From positions 5,227,657-5,291,656 of the forward strand of contig NC_041020.1 in assembly GCF_004193775.1 (NCBI RefSeq): a stretch of 64,000 nucleotides of DNA, in the 5' to 3' direction. Source of the stretch: Glycine soja (lineage: Eukaryota > Streptophyta > Magnoliopsida > Fabales > Fabaceae). Below, piece by piece: positions 1-11,974 of this stretch. Every line of letters begins with the position of its first letter. The stretch's first letter is position 1. Below the pieces are notes generated by a model, which was not told the DNA's origin, searched no databases, and saw only the letters and a list, made by a program, of their open reading frames with translations. Both the position numbers and the translations under genes were made by a program.

Positions 1-1
1 A

Positions 2-2682
2 AAAGAAGAAGCAAATTTTCTAGAAAATAAAGAATCCCTTGATCATACTTTGTACTCCGCTTTATCTTCTCAAGAATCAAGGGATGTATGGTATGTTGAT
101 AGTGGTTGTTCAAACCACATGACAAAAAACAAAAGTTGCTTTGTGCAACTAGATGAGACAATAAAATCCAAAGTTACACTTGGTGATGGAAATGTTCAAA
201 CAATTGAAGGAAAAGGCACCATTGCTGTTAAAACTCAAAATGGTAGCCAAAAATATATCCATGATGTTTTTTATGTGTCAGGTCTTACTCAAAATCTTCT
301 AAGTGTTGGTCAACTTATTCATAAAAATTATAAAGTCATCTTTGATGATGATAAGTGTAATATCATTGATAAAAGAAAGGGCCAAATTATTTCTATCAAA
401 ATGGCTCATAATAAAGTATTTCCTCTATTTATGCCATTTAGGCAAAACAATGCATTGAAATGTGAGAATATGGATGAGTCCATACTGTGGCACTTGAGGT
501 ATGGTCATCTAAACTTAATGGCCTCAAATTATTAAAACAAAAAAATATGGTGCTTGGGCTTCCTTTTTTTCATCTAACCTTAAAGTTTGTGAAGGCTGCA
601 TTTATGGCAAGATGCACAGGTTACCATTTCCAAAAACATCTTGGAGAGCTAAAGCTCCACTTCAATTGGTGCTTGCTGATATCTGGGGACCATCAAGTAC
701 CCCCAACTTTGGTGGAAGAAGATATTTTCTCCTCTTCGTTGATGACTACACTCGAATGATGTGAGTGTACTTCATCCAACAAAAATCAGATGCATTCTCT
801 TGCTTCAAGGAGTTCAAGGTCCTAGTGGAAAAGCAAAGTGGGCATTCCCTCAAAATCTTGAGAACAGATCGCGAGGGAGAATTCAATGGGCACATATTCA
901 TCAATTTTTGCAATGATCATGGCATCAAAAAGGAGCTGACTGTTCGTCACACTCCACAACAGAATGGTGTTGCTGAAAGGAAAAACAGAACCATTGTGAA
1001 AATGGCTCGATCGATGCTACAACACAAGAACCTGCCAAATAATCTATGGGCGGAAGCTGTTAGCACAGCAGTATACATCCTCAATCGTTCTCCAACTAAA
1101 GCAGTCTTAAATATGACGCCATATGAAGCATGGTTCAACAGAAAACCAACAGTTGATCATTTTAAAGTTTTTGGATATGTTGCTTATTCACACATTCCAA
1201 AGGAGAACCAAGAAAAGCTCGATGAAAAAGGAGAAAAGTGCATCTTTGTCGGCTATAGTGACCAATCTAAAGGTCACCGATTATTCAAACCAGATTCAAT
1301 GTAGCTGATCATTTCAAGAGATGTCATCTTTGACGAAGGAGCAAGCTGGCAATGGAGTATTGAAGTCAATGAGACGCAAGAAGTAACCAATCTAAGCCCT
1401 TACACACTGCCACCATCATCAACACAGCATGACCAACAGCTGAAGCTACAAGTCTACCAGCTAGATGTAAAATCATCTTTCTTGAATAGAGAGATTGAAG
1501 AAGAAGTCTACGTGGAGCAACCACAAGAATACAAATTTCAAGGAGAAGAAGACAAAGTATATCGCTTGAAAAAGGCGCTTTATGGTGTCAAACAAGTTGC
1601 CCGAGCATGGAACAACAAAATAGACAAATACCTCGTCGAGCATAGATTCCTCAAAAGTCCAAGTGAGTTGTCACTATATGTGAAGATGCAAGGTAATCAT
1701 TTCTTGATTTTGTGCCTATACGTAGATGATTTAATCTACACCAGCAACAATTCACAGATGATGGAAGAATTCAAAAAGGCTATGATGCAAGAGTATGAAA
1801 TGACCGATCTTGGACTCATGAGATATTTTCTCGGCATGCAAGTCAAGCAAAGACCTGGACAAATATTTATCTCGCAAGAAAAATATGCGGATGACTTACT
1901 AAAGAAGTTCAACATGCAAGATTCCAAACCACTTGCCACACCTATGGCGATGAACGAAAAGCTTTCAAAAGATGATAAACAAAACAAAGTTGATGCAACA
2001 GTTTATAGAAGCCTAGTCGGTTCACTAATCTACTTAACCAACTCAAGGCCAGACATCGTACATGCAGTTAGCATCATGTCTAGATTCATGAGTAACCCAA
2101 GCAAAGCACACTTTGCAGCAGCCAAGAGAATCCTAAGATATGTCAAAGGCACAAAGGATTTTGGCATTTTGTATGAGCCAGATAGAGACTTTAACTTGAC
2201 AGGTTATACAGATAGCGGCTGGGCAGGAAGCACAGATGAAAGAAAAAGCACAAGTGGATATGTGTTTCTTCTAGGCAACAAAGCAATATCATGGGTGTCA
2301 AAGAAGAAAACAAAAATTGCTCTATCATCAGCAGAAGCAGAATACATGGCTGCAACAAGCGCTGCGTGTGAAGCGACATGGCTCAGAAAAATTCTACAAG
2401 ACGTAGAACAAAACTCCAACAGTTATTCATTGTGATAATATGTCAACTATTGCAATGACTAAGAATCCAATATTCCACAGTCGTACAAAGCACATTGAGA
2501 TTAGATACTACTTCATCAGAGAGCTAGTGGAACATGGAGAAATCAAAATGGAGTTCTGCAAGACTGAAGAACAATTAACAGACATCTTCACCAAGCCAAT
2601 TGCAACAGAGAAGTTCATCAAATTCAGAGACATGCTTGGAGTTCAAGACTTTTCTAGATTAAGGGGGAGCGTTGAAGATTAA
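2..2682 (+). pseudogene. Decayed Ty1-copia gag-pol (protease to RNase H)
   Basis: This is the 3' two thirds of a copia polyprotein, open from the window edge. In order I see the aspartic protease motif (VDSG at about 92-105), a GAG-pre-integrase segment (about 480-640), the integrase core (about 650-1180, with HTPQQNGVAERKNR), reverse transcriptase with YVDD (about 1720), and RNase H with AEAEY (about 2335-2345). It is clearly dead. Reading shifts from frame 2 to frame 1 near 515 and to frame 3 by about 585. TGA at 762-764 sits where the family has Trp, TAG lies at 1302-1304, and a frameshift falls near 2415. The linker and N-terminal third of RT are missing: integrase tail sequence joins straight to the VYQLDV part of RT near 1455. 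gag lies outside the window or is lost. Domain identity is very sure. Confidence 0.93.
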
Positions 2683-3079
2683 TCTAGAAAAGTGTAGATG
2701 TATAATTAGTGGTCCATTATCTAGAGAGTTCTACACCTAAGGAGATGTTGTAGTGTGTAGAAACTTCTTGAAGGATGTAGAAAAATATCTTATTATCTAA
2801 AGTCATAGAAGCACCTAGAACATTAAAGAGATGGATGGTAGATGATAGATGAGTCTAGAAGACTTTAGGACTACGTAGTATAGAAGTGTGTAGAAATCAC
2901 CTATGTAACCTATATAAAGGCATAAGTTGTAGCAAGTCATGTAATGTAAGTCAAGAAGCTAATAAGCACAATTCAAGTTAAGGTGTCAATTATCTGAAAG
3001 CTCATCCTCTTCCTACTCTCATCATTTCTACCATATCCTTCCATAGAAAAAAGGCATAATCACGTCCCATATCCTAACA
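2670..3079 (+). repeat. 3' LTR of the copia element at 1-2682
   Basis: A purine-rich tract (aagggggag, 2661-2669) directly follows the end of pol, as expected for the polypurine tract. The LTR then appears to start at 2670 with a mutated TG (CGTTGAAG) and to end at 3079 with ctaaca. A TATA-like box (tatataaa) lies at 2911-2918, and the tctagaa/gtgtag words recur through U3. The 5' LTR is outside the window, so both ends are inferred from position and terminal motif only. Confidence 0.7.
2911..2918 (+). promoter_or_regulatory. TATA-like box of the copia LTR
   Basis: tatataaa sits about 240 bp into the LTR and is followed by a transcribed-looking R/U5 region. This is the normal position of a Pol II core promoter in plant copia LTRs. 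Activity is not implied, because the element is dead. Confidence 0.5.
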
Positions 3080-3312
3080 AGTGATGTGTCTAAGGATTGT
3101 GAAGAACTAGATGTTACTGTCGGTGAAGAACTAGATGCTACTATTGACAACACTTTTCTCCATCCATCCTCCTCTGTTGCCTCTGTGGCGGCAACACCTC
3201 ACTCCAAAAAAACAAGCAAACTGATAAACTGCCACAAACCGAAATAGTAAAAGTATAAATTACTGTCCACATACTTCACATATTACCAGCAAATGCTATT
3301 GCTAGACTAATA

Positions 3313-3444
3313 CTACCTTTGTCCTTATATATAATCTGGGAAGAGTAGTATAAATTATTGACAAATTTAATGTTATTAAACAAATTAACTATTTTTCTTA
3401 AAAGGTGTGAATTAATTGAAAGGGTCCTATAATGGAGGAGGTAG
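3313..3444. mobile_element. Stowaway-like MITE, about 132 bp
   Basis: The left end reads ctacctttgtccttatata. The right end, read on the other strand, begins ctacctcctccattata. Both are flanked by TA (3311-3312 and 3445-3446). A TA target site and a CT-rich, CTCCCTCC-like terminus are typical of Tc1/mariner-related Stowaway MITEs. The terminal repeats are imperfect, so the family call is tentative. Confidence 0.5.
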
Positions 3445-4656
3445 TATCAAAATCAACACAAGACTCCATTGAAATGAAAAACACTCATGGCATAAATAAA
3501 AATTCCTCAATCATAATGATCACGCCATTAGTGAAAAAATTAATTAATAATTAACCTTAGAATATTGTTGCAGAGTGAAAGATTAGAAAAGAAAACATGG
3601 GAAGTTTATGTAGAAATGTAGTGTAGAGAATAGTTATATAAAAGGTGTTTTTGGAAATAAAAATTTCAAACAAGGATAGGGGTATGTTTGGTAAGTAGTA
3701 AAAATAGCAATGGTCAAAACTGAATAAACAAAATTGAGGTAAAACCTTCGTAATTAGATTGGTCATTGGTCCAAACTCCAATATCAGTATGCTTCCAGTT
3801 GCACTGCATTCAGCCATGAGAATTAAGCTTTCCTATTTGGTGAGTTATATGGCCCTTTTCCTTGCATTGCACAATATAATAAAATTTCACTTTTTGTGAG
3901 GGTGATTGAAATGATTTCTGGTTTGTACATTCATTTCTATGATCATCGTGTTATTCAAGGTAAGTCTGTGATTGAACTGAAGTGGAATACAACATTTTAT
4001 TTTCTTCCTTAGTTATTGTTTTTCATTTGTAATTGCTTGTTGTGCAAGTTTTAACTAGTTCTAACTAATGGCTTATTTTTCTGCCTAAAATATATGTTTC
4101 ATGGGAAAATAAAATAAAGTGAGGACCCCTAATCAACAGTCATTTATAATCCACTAAATACTATCTGAAAGAAAGTTTTGATTTTTCTAGCAAATTAATG
4201 AATGGGTATCTGGGTATTGCTCCATTTCTTAAAGAAACTCGATCTGACAGGCCAACATATAAGCTGATTTTGATTATTGGGATCAGAATGGGAAAGATGT
4301 ATTCTTTTATGGTTTGTCTTATGTCTCTATAACTTTGGGCCATTGTGTTGTTATGATATTTTGGCGTTTGGTACTTGGATTTTTTATTGTCATACTCTGA
4401 ACTATCTCTGCCAAAGGTGTCACATTAGACAAGTATGTGCACTATCCTAGTGAATTTAACCTTAGCATTATCACATTTCCAAAGAGTAAAAGTTGACATG
4501 CTATATAAACATCACATACTGATACTGATATTGATTTTTGGATTAGTGACAGTTCTTTTGGATTATGTGATCTGATTTAGTTGTTGATGGTTCTTGCACT
4601 CTCCTTATTTTGTTAAGGTCTACTTTTTCCTTTCCTTGATTCTCTTCCGTAGCATC

Positions 4657-4893
4657 TTAATATCCACTAAACTTAATGATTATGAGCAGAGACATCATTG
4701 CTTGCTTTTTAATAGTGTCATTTTTTAATTTTAATACTTCTTTTGCTTGCAACTTAAAAAAAAGTTTGTGGCTTATAAAGCTTACTGTTCTAGAGATCCA
4801 AGATGGAACCAAAATGCTTGTTGTGCATTAATTTTTTTACTGGTTTCCTCAAGAATTCTAAGTTTTCCTAATATAAAATTCATCAAGTTATTT
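4657..4893. repeat. 237-bp direct repeat, copy 1
   Basis: Matches 8657-8893 over its whole length with only scattered substitutions and no indel that I can see. The offset is exactly 4,000 bp. It has no coding signature, and flanking sequence differs at both ends. The gypsy solo LTR and other DNA lie between the copies. Confidence 0.85.
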
Positions 4894-5870
4894 AAATATG
4901 ACCTTATTTGTCGTACCATTCAATACTACACAGGATAAAATAAATGATTACAGATAGGATTGTCTTTTTGCTTTTTCTTTTCTTTTCTTTTTTAAATATT
5001 CATCCAAATAAGGAAAAATGATTAATTAATGTACTTTGTTACAAGAAGATGGTAAGAAGAAGCAAAACTATTATATATAGGGGACACTTTAAGCAAGAAT
5101 AGGGATGTCATAATGCACACACATGACCTTTTTATAGTCTTGCCTCAGTTTAAGTTTAGATGAAGTGAAGATCTGGTAACTATCTAACTTCAATAAAACT
5201 GAAGTGTGTTGACTTTGAAAGGTGACATGGCTTTTTGAGAAAGATGTCAATGGTGTTGCCCATCAACTAGGAAGGGTGACATCATCTTTACCTAAGTCTC
5301 TATACTAATTATCATATAATCCCAAGTATTGAACATTTACTCATTAATAAAATGATATATCTAGTAAAAAAACTTTGAGAGAGATTAATTGCTACTCTAA
5401 GATCTCTAGATCCCAATCACTATTGTTATTATGAAATACTCTATTCATGAGTACCTAATCCCCATTCCAGAGTGATGCTTTTTTCGTTTCAAGTGGACAG
5501 AGTTTGAAAGTTTATTATTGGTTGGAAAGTTGATGCTTTTCTCATTTCTAGTGGACAAGGTTTGAAAGTTTCTAACTGGTTGGAAAGTCAACACTAAATC
5601 TTTTACAGGACAAGTTACCTTGGCTCTAGTGTTATTAAAATTTTGAATGAATACATTTTTATTTATACTATCTTAAATGGACATTGACCAACATAAAAGT
5701 AACCACTATAGGAAGCCATTCTCCAGAGAATGCAGATCATCCATAATCAAGTTTCACCTTTGATATTGTGTCATTTTCCATCTTTTTCCTAACTCTTTCA
5801 ACTCACAACTCATTCATTCAAAGGAAAACAAAGAATGCAACATAAAAACTATATTAAACCTTAAGGCTTG

Positions 5871-7474
5871 TGTCATACCCTAATTTCGTCCGGGGATTAT
5901 TATTTGATGATATACAACCTTTGATTGGCCGCTTCGAGACACTTGGCGTCCTTTGTTGCACAATGAATGAAGTCCCGAGACGTGTCAGAAATCAAAAGGA
6001 AGCAGGCTTGCGCAATCCGTGAAATTCCGTAATGTGGCGGAAATCGAAAAAAGGTGTTTTTGCGCAATTTGTGAGTTTCCGTAACTTCTTCGAAAGCTAA
6101 AAAAGAGTAAATACATAATCCGTAAGGATTCGTAACCTTGCGGAAGGAAAATAAGTATCGTTACGAAATTCGTAAAGTTTCGTAACGTTACGGAAAAAGA
6201 ATTACCAAAAAAAATAGAAGGGGTGCACTTAGTAAAAAAAGGGGGTACAAATAGCAATCTGGCCCACTTGGGCCTTCCAGATCCTTCCTCCAGAAGGCTG
6301 TTGCTTCTGGAGGAAGCAACCTTGCTCGCCTGGGCGAGCTGGGTGGCAAGCTCCTCCCCTATTTTGCTATAAATAGGGGGAGGAGTGAAGAAGAAAAGGG
6401 TTCAGCCTTCTTGGCACTTCGTATTCTCTTAAATTTGCTGAGGAAAATTGTTTCCGTGAAGAAAATCCAAGCCGAGGCGCTTCCGTAACGTTTCTGTGAG
6501 TAATTACGCGAAGATTCTCGACCGTTCTTCAAGATTCATCGTTCGTTCTTCGTTTTCTTCAATCTTCAACGGGTAAGTACCTCAAACCGAGCTTTTCAAT
6601 TCATTCTATGTACCCGTGGTGGTCCACATTTTGTTTCATGTATTTTTATTCTCGTTTTCATTTGCTTTTTATACCCCCTTTTGACGTGCTTAAGCCATTT
6701 ATTTAAGTCATTTCTCGCTTAATCTAAAAATAAAATAAATTTCCACCGATCGTTTGAATTGTATCATCCGTTAATTTCGGTTAAAATGAATTCCGACCGT
6801 TCGGTCGTGCCGTAACCACGTTGGAAATAAAAAAAAAGGTAAAATAATAATATAATAATCAAAAAATACCTTTTAGTAAAGTAAAGCGAAAAATCAAATC
6901 AGACGTTTTCTCTTTGGGATTTCTCATTCTTAATTGAATTGACTAATAACTAAAGTGAAACTAAGGCTAAAATCAACTCGCCTAGTCAAGCTCGTCCACA
7001 AAAATAGGGTTTGAAAGTTTATCATTTCAGTTTCTTACCAAGTAAAAAGGATCATTTTTAAGGTCCAACGCCTTAAAAATGATCACAAATTCAAGTAAAA
7101 AGAATCGCTTGATTCACTCTTAAGGAAGAACTACGTAGGTCTGATTTCCTCTTTGATGGAGGGTACGTAGGAGCAAAAACCCCGCTTTTGTCGACCTCAA
7201 AAAACAAAAAGAAATAAAAGTTAAGGTAACACAATTTCCACAATTCTAAAAAATAGGCTGTTGTCCTTTGAGACAAACGTGAGAGGTGCTAATACCTTCC
7301 TCAAGCGTAAATACAACTCCCGAACTTAGAATTTTCATTTTGACCGGTTTCCTTCGGTTTTCCCGACGTTTTCCACAAATAAACGTTGGTGGCGACTCCG
7401 CACATCTTTCCTCCTTTGGAAAGCGCACCCGTGAGCCTCGCCCTCGCTCGCCCGCAAAAGGGCACGTTGCGACA
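5871..7474 (+). mobile_element. Ty3-gypsy solo LTR, 1,604 bp, TSD gcttg
   Basis: It begins TGTCATACCC and ends TTGCGACA, giving TGTC...GACA terminal inverted repeats. The 5-bp direct repeat gcttg flanks it exactly (5866-5870 and 7475-7479). No primer-binding site, gag or pol follows, so this is a solo LTR left by LTR-LTR recombination. Length, a TATA box at 6368-6375 and the 3'-end words (ggcgactccgc) suggest the Tat/Ogre-like gypsy group of legumes; that lineage call is inference. The forward orientation is taken from the TATA box. Confidence 0.88.
6368..6375 (+). promoter_or_regulatory. TATA box of the gypsy solo LTR
   Basis: tataaata followed by a G-rich stretch, about 500 bp into the LTR, the usual place for the U3 core promoter. 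It is the best promoter-like match in this stretch. Confidence 0.5.
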
Positions 7475-7522
7475 GCTTGTTTTATATTTTGAATGGTGAG
7501 TCCACTAACAAATCATGGCCTT

Positions 7523-7603
7523 AACAATACACAATAAGTTTGATAATAGTGTAACAGAAGCAAGCATAACAAGAATAATTCTAAATACTGTACAGTCCAA
7601 AAA
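7523..7603. repeat. Short direct repeat, copy A
   Basis: About 80 bp (contains acaagaataattctaaata) repeated at 7804-7884 with a few differences, 281 bp apart. The nearby words atcatggccttaaca also recur (about 7512 and 7688), so the duplicated unit may once have been longer. Confidence 0.75.
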
Positions 7604-7803
7604 CTAGAAAAAAGAATAGTGTTACTTTATTTTACAAAAGTTTTAAAATACAGTTCCGAATTCCTATTAGAGGTGCATGCTACTGTAATCATGGCCTTAA
7701 CAGTTACATTTCTCATCACTGTAATTTAAAACCTTCAATTCAAAGAGCATAACAAATCAGGGCCTAGCCATTCATCTCATCCTAATAGCCAGACAAAAGA
7801 AAA

Positions 7804-7884
7804 AACAATACACAATAAGTTTGATAATATTATGACAGAAGCAAGCATAACAAGAATAATTCTAAATACTGTACAGTCCAAAAA
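7804..7884. repeat. Short direct repeat, copy B
   Basis: Second copy of the segment at 7523-7603. The two differ mainly near gataatagtgtaac versus gataatattatgac. Confidence 0.75.
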
Positions 7885-8656
7885 AATTTAAAATAGAAAG
7901 TTTTTATTTGAATTTGTATTGAAATAGCAGTGGAAATTATAGACTCCTAGTCACATTTTTAAAACCTAAACTACGTGTTCTAGTTAAACATGTAACTTGG
8001 TGAAAAAGAGGTTACGGGACCCTTGTTCATAGCATTATATAAAATTAAAACCCACTGCAACTGCAACACAATGAAGACATTACTACTTGATGCAGTACCC
8101 ACAGGAAAAGCATATTTGAGAAGAAAAAAAAGAAAGGGGAAAAATAGAAAAAATGATGAAAGCCTAAAATGAAGAATCATCATCCCCATTAAAAAAATCA
8201 GTAGAACATAGAAGACCCATGGACTCATGAAGCAAAAAAAGGGGAAAAAAGGAGACATGAAAGAAATCTCACCGAGAGATTGTCAATCGGAAATGGTGTG
8301 GTGCTGGTAGTGGTGCGGCGGAGCAATGGTGGTGGTGTGGCAGAGCAGGATCGATGGAGTGAGGTGTGAGGGAATGGTTTGTGTGAGAGAAGAAACATAG
8401 AGACAAGAAATGGAGAGACGAAGGGTTGGCTGTCTATGGAGGAAAGAAAAAAATAAAGAGAGTGAGGAGTATGGGAAAAACCCGTGTTTTCTACTGAAAA
8501 TGTTGAAACCGAAAAAATATTGTTTTCATTTTTTGGTTAGTTTGGGAAAATATTTTCAGTGAAAATATTTTCAAAAATTCAACCAAACGCATTTTTATTC
8601 CTATTTTCTGTTTTCAGTGAAAATGAAAACAGAAAACAGGCAAACCAAACACCCCT

Positions 8657-8893
8657 TTAATATCCACTAAACTGAATGATTATGAGCAGAGACATTATTT
8701 CTTGCTTTTTAATAGTGTCGTTTTTTAATTTTAATACTTCTTTTGCTTGCAACTTAAAAAAAAGTTTTTGGCTTATAAAGCTTATTGTTCTAGAGATCCA
8801 AGATGGAACCAAAATGCTTGTTGTGCATTAATTTTTTTACCGGTTTCCTCAAGAATTCTAAACTGTCCTGATATAAAATTCATCAAGTTATTA
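8657..8893. repeat. 237-bp direct repeat, copy 2
   Basis: Partner of 4657-4893. The match stops abruptly at about 8893, where a different sequence begins that probably belongs to the reverse-strand gypsy LTR. Confidence 0.85.
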
Positions 8894-10613
8894 AACTGTC
8901 CTGATTCGTTAACTGTTGGATCGACTCGAGAATTTTACTGGAGATCCCTAATACATAAATCTACATTTTGACCGTTGGGATCTGCTAGAAAATGTCCAGA
9001 ACCCACTATGTACTACCCTTTCCACAACCAGCAATACACAACATTTTCTGCACAAGCACAATTTTCTACTGCACAAAATTTGACAGCTTTTTGCTGCACA
9101 AATTGGGCAGATTTCGAAATCACTCTTGCCCTCATCCAATTTTGCCCAAATTGGATCCTACAAGTCCTAAATCATGTATAAACCACATCTAAACCAAAGG
9201 CAAGCTTTAGACCAAGGCAATTCAAAATCTAGGTATCTAAAACCCCTCAATTTAGTGGATTTTCAAGGGTTAAGAAGTGAAAATGAGAATGGGGTAATTT
9301 TGGAGCAAGCTCTCATCTCACACAAGTCTATAACATTAATCTAAACTTGCTCAAACTGGTTTTACGACTAAAACTCCACCGAATCAAAATTTGACCCCTC
9401 TACACCCAATTTACCCTAGAAATGGCTCTTGCTTTCACCTTAGTCACTCATTTTTCTCCTTTGCTTAGGCCAAGCTTTCCCACAAGTCCTAAATGACATT
9501 TTAAACTAGGATTAACTCACTTTAACCTCTAATTACCACTAAATCCAGATTTAGCTTTTCAAACCCTCAAAGCCTCACGCTTTTTCACTCATATCACTAC
9601 CATTCTCACTTTTAACCCTAGGTTAGCTCTACCCTCCATCTCTATCAGTTTTCTACCAACGATTTTAGCACACAAGCATCACAAAACATCATTATAAAAC
9701 CCTAGAACAGAATGGGTATATTTAGCTCACATCAAACATGACAAGTTTAGCAAGCTTTCAACAAATTCCTTCACAAATAACTGCCATAAGGCATAAACCT
9801 AGTAGAACTACCCATCATATCTCCCAAAACCCAATACCCACAAAAATTTATGTGAGAAGAAGTCTACCCAAACTTGAAATTCGAAGTCCCACAACGTAGA
9901 GGTGCGCTTCACGACTCCGAAAATGGCTTCCTTTTGCGATTTGGAGCAGAAATGGTGAGTAAAGTTTGGAGCTTTGATGGAGGCTTCAGGAGAGGAAGAA
10001 GGGGAGAAAAAGCAACGTGAGGGAGAGGGAAAAGCTTCTGAACTTTTGGCTGAGTGAGGAGAGAGAACGTGGCTTTTTAGTTTAAAAAGGCTTCCTTTTT
10101 TTTTTTTTTTAAAAGGGTATGCCACATGTCTCCTTTTGAGTGGAGCAAAAAGGGGCCCACTTTTTCTCTTGATGTGACTCATACTCAGCCACAAGAAGAG
10201 AAAAATCTGACCTTTTGAAATGCTAAAATCCTGCATCGGTTTGCGTGTCGTTTCTCTGGTTCCAGTCCCTCGCGTTTCTCTGCATCCGTCGGGGCCAGTT
10301 TTTGAAAGTAAGCAATATATATCAAAACATTCAGAATGAAACCCCGAGTGTGGTTCAGAGGTTGGTTTTGTTAAATTTTAAGTTGCACGCAAAACAATAA
10401 TTTTTTTAGACTAATTAATTGAGAATTAATCTATAACTATCTAGTTATGGATTTTTCTTCGTTAATTAGCCTAACCCGTGTATCTTTCCCCCAATATACC
10501 TACTTCTACCAGGAGTATATATGTATATATATACACTAAATAATACTTATATATATAATCATTCAAAATGCATCCTTTACAAAATTTCGGATAGAAATTT
10601 CCAGGATGTCACA
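8894..10613 (-). repeat. Reverse-strand gypsy (chromovirus) LTR, outer end approximate
   Basis: On the minus strand, pol is followed by a purine-rich tract (complement of 10614-10628). TGTGACATCC then starts at 10613, a normal start for a 3' LTR. The outer end is placed only where similarity to the upstream 237-bp repeat ends, and no TSD was found. The 143-codon open frame at 9808-10236 (-) lies inside the LTR and has no protein-family feature. Confidence 0.5.
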
Positions 10614-10652
10614 ATATTCCCACCCTTTAAGGAATTTCGTCCCCGAAATTAA

Positions 10653-11036
10653 CTACTCTATGAACAAACTTGGGTACAATTCTCTCACCCTATCCTCTAA
10701 CTCCCAGGTTGAATCACCCTCGTCGGGTCCCCACTGCACTTTCACCAACGCGATCTCCTTCCCTCTCAGCGACTTCATTCTTCGATCAGTAACCTTCCGA
10801 GGTTGTGCTTTATAGGTGAGGTTATCCTTCACCTATACCTCATCCACTGCAAGTATATGGGATGGATCCGGGTTGTATCGTCTCAGTTGAGAGACATGAA
10901 ACACAGGGTGCAAGTTCGATAAACTCGGGGGTAAGGCGATTTGATAAGCTACAGGCCCAACCTTCTTCAAAATCTGATACGGACCTAGATACTTGGGCGT
11001 CAACTTCCTAGATCTGCCATGCACATGGTCAGTCAT
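10653..11036 (-). pseudogene. Ty3-gypsy chromovirus integrase C-terminus fragment
   Basis: The minus strand encodes the typical plant chromovirus integrase tail, with GPYQILKKVGPVAYQIALP followed by HPVFHVSQLRRY, then a chromodomain-like end finishing at the TAG at 10653-10655. One in-frame TAG (10833-10835) interrupts it. Only about 130 codons remain; protease, RT, RNase H and the integrase core are gone. The fragment abuts an unrelated copia gag on the opposite strand at about 11037. Confidence 0.88.
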
Positions 11037-11966
11037 GACAAAAAATCAATTGAGGAATACTTGCGCAAAATCAAAGGCTATGTTGATGAATTAGCTGGCG
11101 TGGGCATTCCGATTCATCACGAGGAGTATGTTGATCCGCTCCTCGAAGGATTACCGTCAGATTATGCGCCAATCATCTTTGTTATCAAGAGTAAGAAGCG
11201 TACTCCCTACATTGTAGAAATTGAAGCTCTTCTTTATGGCCATGAGACTCGTCTTACATGCTACAATCGAGATGCTTAAACAACCAATTATGCATCACTA
11301 AACTACACTCAAGGCTACTCGAATCCAAACACCTACAAAATCGGTGGTTATCGAGACTCATCTGGCCGTGGCGGTTGTCGTGGTACCTTTTCTAATCGAG
11401 GTACTGGACGTGGGGGTGGTGGCTTTAGTAGAGGCCGCAATGGTGGTCATTTTGCTAACTTCCAGTGCCAAATTTGTCTCAAATATGGGCACACTGCAAA
11501 TGTTTTCCATTTCAGGACTGATGTTAGCTTTCAACCGCATAAGTCCCTTTCTCTTTTTTATCCTACTACAATGTTGCTCATTCCTTATTCAAGTGAGCCA
11601 CCTAGAACCTCCAACACTTGGGTTAATCCCAATTCTAAGTCAATAGGCTCAGGTCATAATCAACCCAATGCCATGCTCACAAACTTAGCCTCTCATAGGA
11701 CTGCTTCAGCTGGTTCTACTTGGATACCAGATTCTGGAGCTAGCTTTCATGTTACTGGTGATTCTTAAAACATTAAGCAGTTCACTCATTTTGATGGCCC
11801 AGATCAGATCTTTATAAGTAATGGTAAGTATCTCCAAAACTGGTTCCTCAACCTTTATTTCTCCTATTGATATTGGTATAACTTTTAAACTTCATAAATT
11901 GTTACATGTCCTTTCTATTTCAAAAAATCTGTTAAGTGTGAGTCAATATGCCAAAGATAACTGGAG
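11037..11966 (+). pseudogene. Copia gag/protease fragment, same family as the intron-5 element
   Basis: It encodes the C-terminal half of gag, then a zinc knuckle, then the protease motif [11 protein letters not shown] (about 11730-11760). It aligns throughout with the gag of the reverse-strand element at about 29850-30790. Damage: TAA at 11277-11279, TAA at 11766-11768, a frameshift near 11815, and a zinc knuckle ([14 protein letters not shown]) whose last Cys is Phe. The intron-5 copy keeps that Cys. It starts abruptly mid-gag and stops abruptly at the SQYAKDN segment, with no LTR. Confidence 0.88.
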
Positions 11967-11974
11967 TCTCAATT

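Larger units (their letters stand above)
3080..5865. other. Intergenic DNA without a recognisable gene
   Basis: AT-rich sequence between the copia LTR and the gypsy solo LTR. Short open frames on both strands show no family motif. It contains a Stowaway-like MITE (3313-3444) and the first copy of a 237-bp segment (4657-4893) that recurs 4 kb downstream. I see nothing else that can be supported. Confidence 0.6.
7480..8656. other. Intergenic DNA with short internal repeats
   Basis: No gene is recognised. It holds two direct repeats of about 80 bp and, at 8280-8460, a GA/GT-rich stretch. At 8480-8656 there is AT-rich sequence with inverted tttcagtgaaaat words ending in caaaccaaacacccc. That resembles a DNA-transposon terminus, but I could not find a matching partner end. 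Confidence 0.5.

Noticed and set aside
3676..8656. Possible large DNA transposon with aggggtatgtttggt / accaaacacccct ends
   Set aside because: The similarity is about 12 bases, no TSD was found, and unrelated elements fill the interval. Not enough to support an element.
9808..10236. 142-residue open frame on the minus strand
   Set aside because: It lies inside the reverse-strand gypsy LTR, is Ser/Lys/Phe-rich, and has no family motif. Best explained as LTR sequence open by chance.
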